A stretch of 9,094 nt of DNA from Rubrobacter sp. Lineage in GTDB: Bacteria; Actinomycetota; Rubrobacteria; Rubrobacterales; Rubrobacteraceae. Under the pieces are notes generated by a model that worked only from the letters and a program-made list of their open reading frames with translations, did not search any database and was not told the DNA's origin. Shown here one piece after another: positions 6,080 to 9,094 of this stretch. The stretch covers positions 1 to 9,094 of the forward strand of contig JADDPM010000073.1 of assembly GCA_016781885.1 (NCBI GenBank), in the 5' to 3' direction. The position numbers were made by a program, and so were the translations under genes. Every line of letters starts with the position of its first letter. The first letter of the stretch is position 1.

Positions 6080-7474
6080 ATGAACCTCTTCACCCGCCTT
6101 CGTGTTTGGTTTCGACGACGTCGAGGGAAGCAGGAGTCCGAGAGACAGCATGCCCCGCTCCGCGAATTTGTCTACCTCGACGAGGTGAGCGTCTATAGCT
6201 TGATGGCGTCGAGACGTGGCCCAATTCCCGCGGAGTTCACGGACACTCAGACAGTGTCGTCGCAGGAAGAGATCGGCTCTTCTCTCGGGGCTAGCTCGGG
6301 CATCGCGAAGGCTGAGCTCAGCTCCCGCATGTCGAACAGTCAGACCCAAGGATCGCAGGTACTGCGAAGGTCGACCGTGCAGGCCACCTTCAAAGAGCTC
6401 TACGAAAAGGAAGTGGAATCGGACTCCCTTGCCATGCGGCCAGTTTCTGAAGATATGGAGCCGCCCGAGATAGGTAGCCTCGACGACCTAATGGCCAAAA
6501 GAGAGGAGCTAGAAAGCCATGGTTGGATCATAGATCCAGCGAAACTCACACGGGGGCAGCTGTTCGAAGTGGAAGTCCGACTCGAGGCAGAGGCTATCTT
6601 CCAATTCAATGCGGTGGTCTCGGCGATTCTTGAGATCGTTCAAGACGAGCCTGAGACGTTCGGGCTCGACCGCAGCGAAACGTTTGATCAGGTGAGCGCT
6701 GTCAACCGAATTCTCGAGAAGCTTCTTGTTAATCTCGTTCCTGTTCGGGGCCACGCCGAGGATTACGAGGTGGTGAAGCTTGAGGGAAAGGAGTGGATCG
6801 TTCACCGCAGGTTGCTGCATCAGTTAACAGGCATCGATTCGCTTACAACACATCCAGTCTACGTGGTTGGGGTCGCCGAGCAATCGCTCTTCTGGAAGGA
6901 CATACGGCGCGTGTTGTTTTCCGATGCACGTTTCCGGGTTCTATGCAGGATGGGGCACGATGGTCTTCAAGAGGGTTGGACTTCGGTCAAGCTGGTTCCC
7001 GTCCTTAGGTCAGTGGCGTCCGATCTCGCAGACAAAATTGACGCTTTTGGGTCGGGCGCACTCACCGCCATGGCCGAGACTAAGAAGCCCAATGGAAGCA
7101 CAGAACGGGAGCAAAAGCTCATGCGTGAGGCCTTAGTTACCTATGCTAAGGAGTTTGCTGCTCACTACGGCCATAGCATCACTACGCAGGAACTAGCCAA
7201 GGTCGGCCTCCCGTCCGAGCAACACTGCATGTCCTTCGGTAGCCTGAAAGAAAAGCGTAAGGCATTCGACTCGATCACTGAACACCTAGTTGACCGCTTT
7301 GAACTCCCGCAGGAGCGCAAAATCGCTGCTCAGTACCGTAGTACTGCACTTATGGAGGCGGGGCTTCTCTTGCCCGAACAGGTGATGCCCCCGGTCGCGT
7401 CCGACGGCGTCCCATCTCCCATCTCTTCTCAGGGGTGTTTCCTCGACTCGGAGTTCGTAGCGATCTATTGGTGA
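6080..7474 (+). CDS. DUF6414-like protein of unknown function, partner of the AAA ATPase
   Basis: The 464-residue product from the ATG at 6080 (GGTGG 9 bases upstream) begins with a short basic, possibly amphipathic segment (FTRLRVWFRRRRGK, residues 4-17). The block REFVYLDEVSVYSL at 28-41 and the following Ser/Gly/Ala/Gln-rich stretch resemble what I recall of the DUF6414 family; this is from memory and not a search. No catalytic motif, transmembrane segment or cysteine cluster is evident. A GTG at 6011 extends the frame by 23 codons but has no binding site before it. It lies 116 bases after the ATPase gene in the same direction, inside the same nrdJ-bounded cassette, so the two probably act together, for example as target or adaptor and remodelling ATPase. 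GC is clearly lower than in nrdJ. Confidence 0.75.
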   Translation: MNLFTRLRVWFRRRRGKQESERQHAPLREFVYLDEVSVYSLMASRRGPIPAEFTDTQTVSSQEEIGSSLGASSGIAKAELSSRMSNSQTQGSQVLRRSTVQATFKELYEKEVESDSLAMRPVSEDMEPPEIGSLDDLMAKREELESHGWIIDPAKLTRGQLFEVEVRLEAEAIFQFNAVVSAILEIVQDEPETFGLDRSETFDQVSAVNRILEKLLVNLVPVRGHAEDYEVVKLEGKEWIVHRRLLHQLTGIDSLTTHPVYVVGVAEQSLFWKDIRRVLFSDARFRVLCRMGHDGLQEGWTSVKLVPVLRSVASDLADKIDAFGSGALTAMAETKKPNGSTEREQKLMREALVTYAKEFAAHYGHSITTQELAKVGLPSEQHCMSFGSLKEKRKAFDSITEHLVDRFELPQERKIAAQYRSTALMEAGLLLPEQVMPPVASDGVPSPISSQGCFLDSEFVAIYW

Positions 7475-7545
7475 GCGTTGGTACATACGACTCGGCAACG
7501 ATTTGTGAGAGCCAAGGTACCTGACAAGCGTAACCAGCGAACACT

Positions 7546-7579
7546 CTGCCACTACTGCGGCTACTCCAAGTGTGGCTAA
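7546..7579 (+). pseudogene. Orphan nrdJ tail (last 10 codons and stop), right junction of the insertion
   Basis: Read in frame, 7547-7579 encodes CHYCGYSKCG and a TAA stop, against CHSCGYSKCS and TGA at the end of the intact nrdJ. Of six base differences from 4606-4639, three are silent third-position changes, one is in the stop codon, and two give S-to-Y and S-to-G. No NrdJ-like sequence precedes it, so it cannot be expressed as part of the enzyme. Divergence mainly at silent sites shows that both copies evolved as coding DNA. It is probably the native gene end, cut off by the cassette, since terminator-like sequence and ordinary chromosomal genes follow. Confidence 0.8.
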
Positions 7580-7596
7580 CCTTGTACTAAAACTTT

Positions 7597-7630
7597 AGAA
7601 AGGGGGCAGGCATCGAGCCCGCCTCTTTCT
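7597..7630 (+). terminator. Probable terminator following the displaced nrdJ tail
   Basis: AGAAAGGGG and CTCTTTCT-type arms plus a GC-rich upper stem fold around a 5-base loop (ATCGA, 7612-7616), with one bulge, one G-U pair and one mismatch. The 3' side is pyrimidine-rich (CTCTTTCTCTTG). It begins 17 bases after the orphan stop codon, where the original nrdJ terminator would be expected, and could now end transcripts of the cassette. Confidence 0.5.
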
Positions 7631-7855
7631 CTTGTCATAGATCAACTTGTATCCCGCCACTTGTATTGTACCTGCAAAAGAACAGGTTTTAAGAAAGGCT
7701 GTGCACTATCAATGCCTTGCAGCTTTACTAGAGGTAACTCTAAAGTTTAACCAGAAATAGTATAATTCCGTGTAATCTGTTTTGTGGGGTTGATCGGACT
7801 GCGAGGGAGCGGCGGGGATCGGGCGGCGATGAATGAGAGTTGACCGCTATACGAG
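7631..7855. other. AT-rich spacer between the terminator and the tRNA promoter
   Basis: No gene is seen. The stretch holds an 8-bp direct repeat ACTTGTAT at 7645-7652 and 7659-7666, a weak bulged hairpin around 7723-7746, and a perfect TATAAT at 7761-7766 without a recognisable -35 at normal spacing. The TATAAT may be a second tRNA promoter or start an unseen small RNA. Composition turns GC-rich again after about 7790. Confidence 0.4.
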
Positions 7856-7884
7856 TTGAAGGGGTGGTGGGGTAGCGGTAAACT
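7856..7884 (+). promoter_or_regulatory. Probable promoter of the tRNA-Ser gene
   Basis: TTGAAG (7856-7861) and TAAACT (7879-7884) are separated by the ideal 17 bp and would start transcription near 7891, next to the mature 5' end at 7892. Confidence 0.6.
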
Positions 7885-7891
7885 CTCTCGC

Positions 7892-7981
7892 GGAGAGGTG
7901 GCAGAGCGGTTGAATGCGGCGGTCTCGAAAACCGTTATGCCGGTAACCCCGGCATCGGGGGTTCGAATCCCCCCCTCTCCG
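7892..7981 (+). tRNA. tRNA-Ser with anticodon CGA
   Basis: The 90-base gene folds fully: acceptor stem GGAGAGG with CCTCTCC, D arm closed by GCA and TGC, anticodon loop CTCGAAA with CGA at 7926-7928, a long variable arm with stem GCCGG/CCGGC as in class II tRNAs, and a T arm of GGGGG, TTCGAAT and CCCCC. The discriminator base is G at 7981, as in serine tRNAs. CCA is not encoded, so it must be added after transcription. It decodes UCG. Confidence 0.97.
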
Positions 7982-8117
7982 CAGCGCGTGGGGCGCCGGC
8001 AGTTCTTTCGTTTCTCGTTGGCTAGAAGTCTGGATGGGGCCAGCATGGACCTCATATCAGAGGGTAAGGCGTCGGTTGCGGTGTGGGGCGGATACGTTAT
8101 GGAGAAAGGATGGCGAC

Positions 8118-8429
8118 GTGGTCATAGCGGAGGTCAGCATCTTCCCGCTCGGGACGGGAGAGCCGGGTGTTAGCGAGTACGTGGCTGCTGCTGTCGGGGA
8201 GCTCGAGGCGTCCGGCCTGAAGTGTACTCTGGGGCCTATGGGGACGACGGTCGAGGCCGAGACACCGGAGGAGGCCTACGCCGCCATCGCCCGCGCTCAG
8301 GCTGCCGTCCTGGAGCTCGGGGTTGGGCGGGCGTACACGGTGATCAAGATGGACGAGCGGCGGGACGTTGAGGGCCGGTCTACGGAGGACATGATGCGCT
8401 CTGTGCGTGAGAGCGCGGGTGCCCGGTAA
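8118..8429 (+). CDS. MTH1187-family thiamine-binding protein
   Basis: The 103-residue product matches the small MTH1187/YqgV (formerly DUF77) family, whose members form ferredoxin-like folds that assemble into tetramers and bind thiamine; their cellular role is unsettled. Family signatures are VIAEVSIFPLGTG at residues 2-14, VSEYVA at 18-23, SGLKCTLGPMGTTVE at 32-46 and YTVIKMDERRD at 73-83. The GTG at 8118 is chosen because it places the conserved VIAEV right after the start and has GGAGAAAGGA at 8101-8110, 7 bases away. An in-frame extension to an ATG at 8034 has no family similarity. The ATG at 8110 is in another frame. It stands alone between the tRNA gene and a terminator-like hairpin. 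Confidence 0.9.
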   Translation: MVIAEVSIFPLGTGEPGVSEYVAAAVGELEASGLKCTLGPMGTTVEAETPEEAYAAIARAQAAVLELGVGRAYTVIKMDERRDVEGRSTEDMMRSVRESAGAR

Positions 8430-8432
8430 CCT

Positions 8433-8454
8433 AGCCGGGACGGTTGTTCCGGCT
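8433..8454 (+). terminator. Hairpin after the thiamine-binding protein gene
   Basis: AGCCGGGAC (8433-8441) and GTTCCGGCT (8446-8454) form a 9-bp stem with one G-U pair and a GGTT loop, starting 4 bases after the stop codon. No T tract follows. Its position and stability suggest a terminator of the type without a U tract. Confidence 0.55.
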
Positions 8455-8738
8455 GACCGGGTAGCGCGTGCTGGTCTCTACAGCTTTTGCTTTTCATGAG
8501 CTTATCCAATCGTCGGCTAGGGTATATCGTCGGGCCGAGATGGTAGAGGTAAGAGGTTGACTGGAGGCGTATCGAAGGCGGTATTACGGGATGAGCCGGC
8601 TCTAAAGCTCGATTCGCATGCGCGTCCGCGGAGGACCAGATCGGGAGGAATGTGGAGGACTGCTGGTTTGGATTCCCGGCCGGGCAAGAAGTGAGCGGCC
8701 CGGGTTCTGACAGGCCCGGTTCGGGGGGTATTCCGCCG
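8455..8738. other. Spacer before the glycosyltransferase gene, with a weak promoter candidate
   Basis: No gene or RNA is recognised. TTGACT at 8557-8562 and TATTAC at 8582-8587 have a rather long 19-bp spacing and could form the glycosyltransferase promoter. The palindrome CCCGGCCGGG lies at 8675-8684. In-frame GTG codons at 8652 and 8691 could extend the next gene, but the added residues look like non-coding translation. Confidence 0.35.
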
Positions 8739-9094
8739 GTGCATGAGATCCTGTTCGTGGAGCTTCTGGGGGGGCTGGGGGATGTCCTGATCTCGCTGGG
8801 CGCCATACAGGCTCTCGCCCGCTCGTACCCGGAGGCTCGCCTCACCGTCCTGACCTTCGCACCCGGCGGTGAGCTGCTGAAGCACGATCTGCTCGTAGAC
8901 GAGGTGATACATGCTCCCCAACCCGACCCGGACCACCCGCACCGCGCCCGGGAGGCGGTCGAGGAGTTGCTGGCGCGGGGGGGCTGGGACCTTATCGTCT
9001 CGGATACGTCCTACGATGGCATAGACGACCTCGTCCGGGAATGCGGCGCGGCGCGCATGGTGGCGAACCTGTGGCGGTCGCCGCCCCCCGACGA
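8739..9094 (+). CDS. Family 9 glycosyltransferase (heptosyltransferase-like), 5' part
   Basis: The first 118 residues are in the window. The opening HEILFVELLGGLGDVLISLG fits the N-terminal Rossmann strand and GxGD loop of GT9 enzymes, followed by AIQALARSYPEARLTVLTF and DLLVDEVIHAP, also typical of the family. GT9 enzymes transfer sugars from nucleotide donors, classically heptose to lipopolysaccharide core; in actinobacteria, which lack classical lipopolysaccharide, they usually sit in surface-polysaccharide or secondary-metabolite loci, so the acceptor is unknown. The GTG at 8739 is preferred because the domain begins at once after it and GGGGGG lies 10 bases upstream. The donor-binding C-terminal half is outside the window. 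Confidence 0.85.
   Translation, partial: MHEILFVELLGGLGDVLISLGAIQALARSYPEARLTVLTFAPGGELLKHDLLVDEVIHAPQPDPDHPHRAREAVEELLARGGWDLIVSDTSYDGIDDLVRECGAARMVANLWRSPPPD

Larger units (their letters stand above)
4606..7579. mobile_element. Candidate inserted cassette at the nrdJ 3' end, no integrase
   Basis: A stretch of about 2.94 kb is bounded by two versions of the nrdJ 3' end and carries two co-directional genes: an AAA ATPase and a DUF6414-like protein. The left version completes nrdJ and the right version is an orphan tail, the usual signature of an element entering a gene's 3' end while restoring its reading frame. By hand count, sample 60-base stretches inside hold 31 of 60 G+C (5461-5520 and 6601-6660), against 47 of 60 in nrdJ (3601-3660). 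No recombinase or transposase gene lies inside. Entry could have been by an integrase supplied in trans, by loss of an integrase later, or by homologous recombination with foreign DNA carrying another nrdJ end. Confidence 0.5.

Noticed and set aside
7892..7981. tRNA-Ser as the attachment site of the inserted cassette.
   Set aside because: No second copy of the tRNA 3' end is seen in the window, while the nrdJ tail is clearly duplicated at the cassette borders.
7856..8173. Open frames over the tRNA-Ser gene on both strands (for example 7856-8173 plus and 7747-8055 minus).
   Set aside because: They read through a well-folded tRNA and carry no protein signature.

Overview
The window looks like chromosomal DNA of a high-GC actinobacterium, most likely of the Rubrobacter type. 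The basis is inference: GC-rich codon use, a nrdR-nrdJ (class II ribonucleotide reductase) pair, a tRNA-Ser gene without encoded CCA, GTG starts, and a probable leaderless tadA mRNA. No marker in the window fixes the genus.

Layout, left to right. (1) 1-778, minus strand: 5' part of a MoxR-type AAA+ ATPase gene that runs off the left edge. (2) 886-1416, plus: tadA, tRNA adenosine deaminase, apparently transcribed divergently from an extended -10 promoter placed so that the mRNA would begin at or beside the ATG. (3) 1417-1783: an AT-rich control region holding candidate NrdR boxes, a tandem A/T repeat and the nrdR promoter. (4) 1784-2242 nrdR and 2366-4639 nrdJ: the repressor of ribonucleotide reductase genes, followed by the B12-dependent reductase it is expected to control. 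(5) 4606-7579: a roughly 2.94-kb insertion in the 3' end of nrdJ. It carries a classical AAA ATPase (4734-5963) and a protein resembling the DUF6414 family (6080-7474). (6) 7580-7891: a terminator-like hairpin, AT-rich spacer and a tRNA promoter. (7) 7892-7981 tRNA-Ser(CGA). (8) 8118-8429: a small MTH1187-family thiamine-binding protein. (9) 8739-9094: the start of a family 9 glycosyltransferase that runs off the right edge.

The main discovery is at (5). The last ten codons and stop of nrdJ occur twice. The first copy (4606-4639) completes the intact reductase gene. A second, orphan copy (7546-7579) lies just after the two-gene cassette and is followed by a terminator-like hairpin. The copies agree at 28 of 34 bases, and most differences fall at third codon positions or in the stop codon, so both once encoded a NrdJ tail. 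The simplest reading is that a cassette entered the 3' end of nrdJ, supplied a replacement tail so the essential enzyme stayed intact, and displaced the native tail. Elements that integrate at gene 3' ends leave this signature, but no integrase lies between the copies. The cargo is lower in GC than nrdJ and is a candidate undescribed two-gene system: a single-ring AAA unfoldase-like ATPase with a beta-rich, OB-like N-terminus, plus a partner of unknown function. A defence or stress role is inference only.

How the genes work together: nrdR and nrdJ form a dNTP-supply unit with its own regulator. The remaining genes (moxR, tadA, tRNA-Ser, the thiamine-binding protein and the glycosyltransferase) look like ordinary chromosomal genes with no evident functional link to the cassette.
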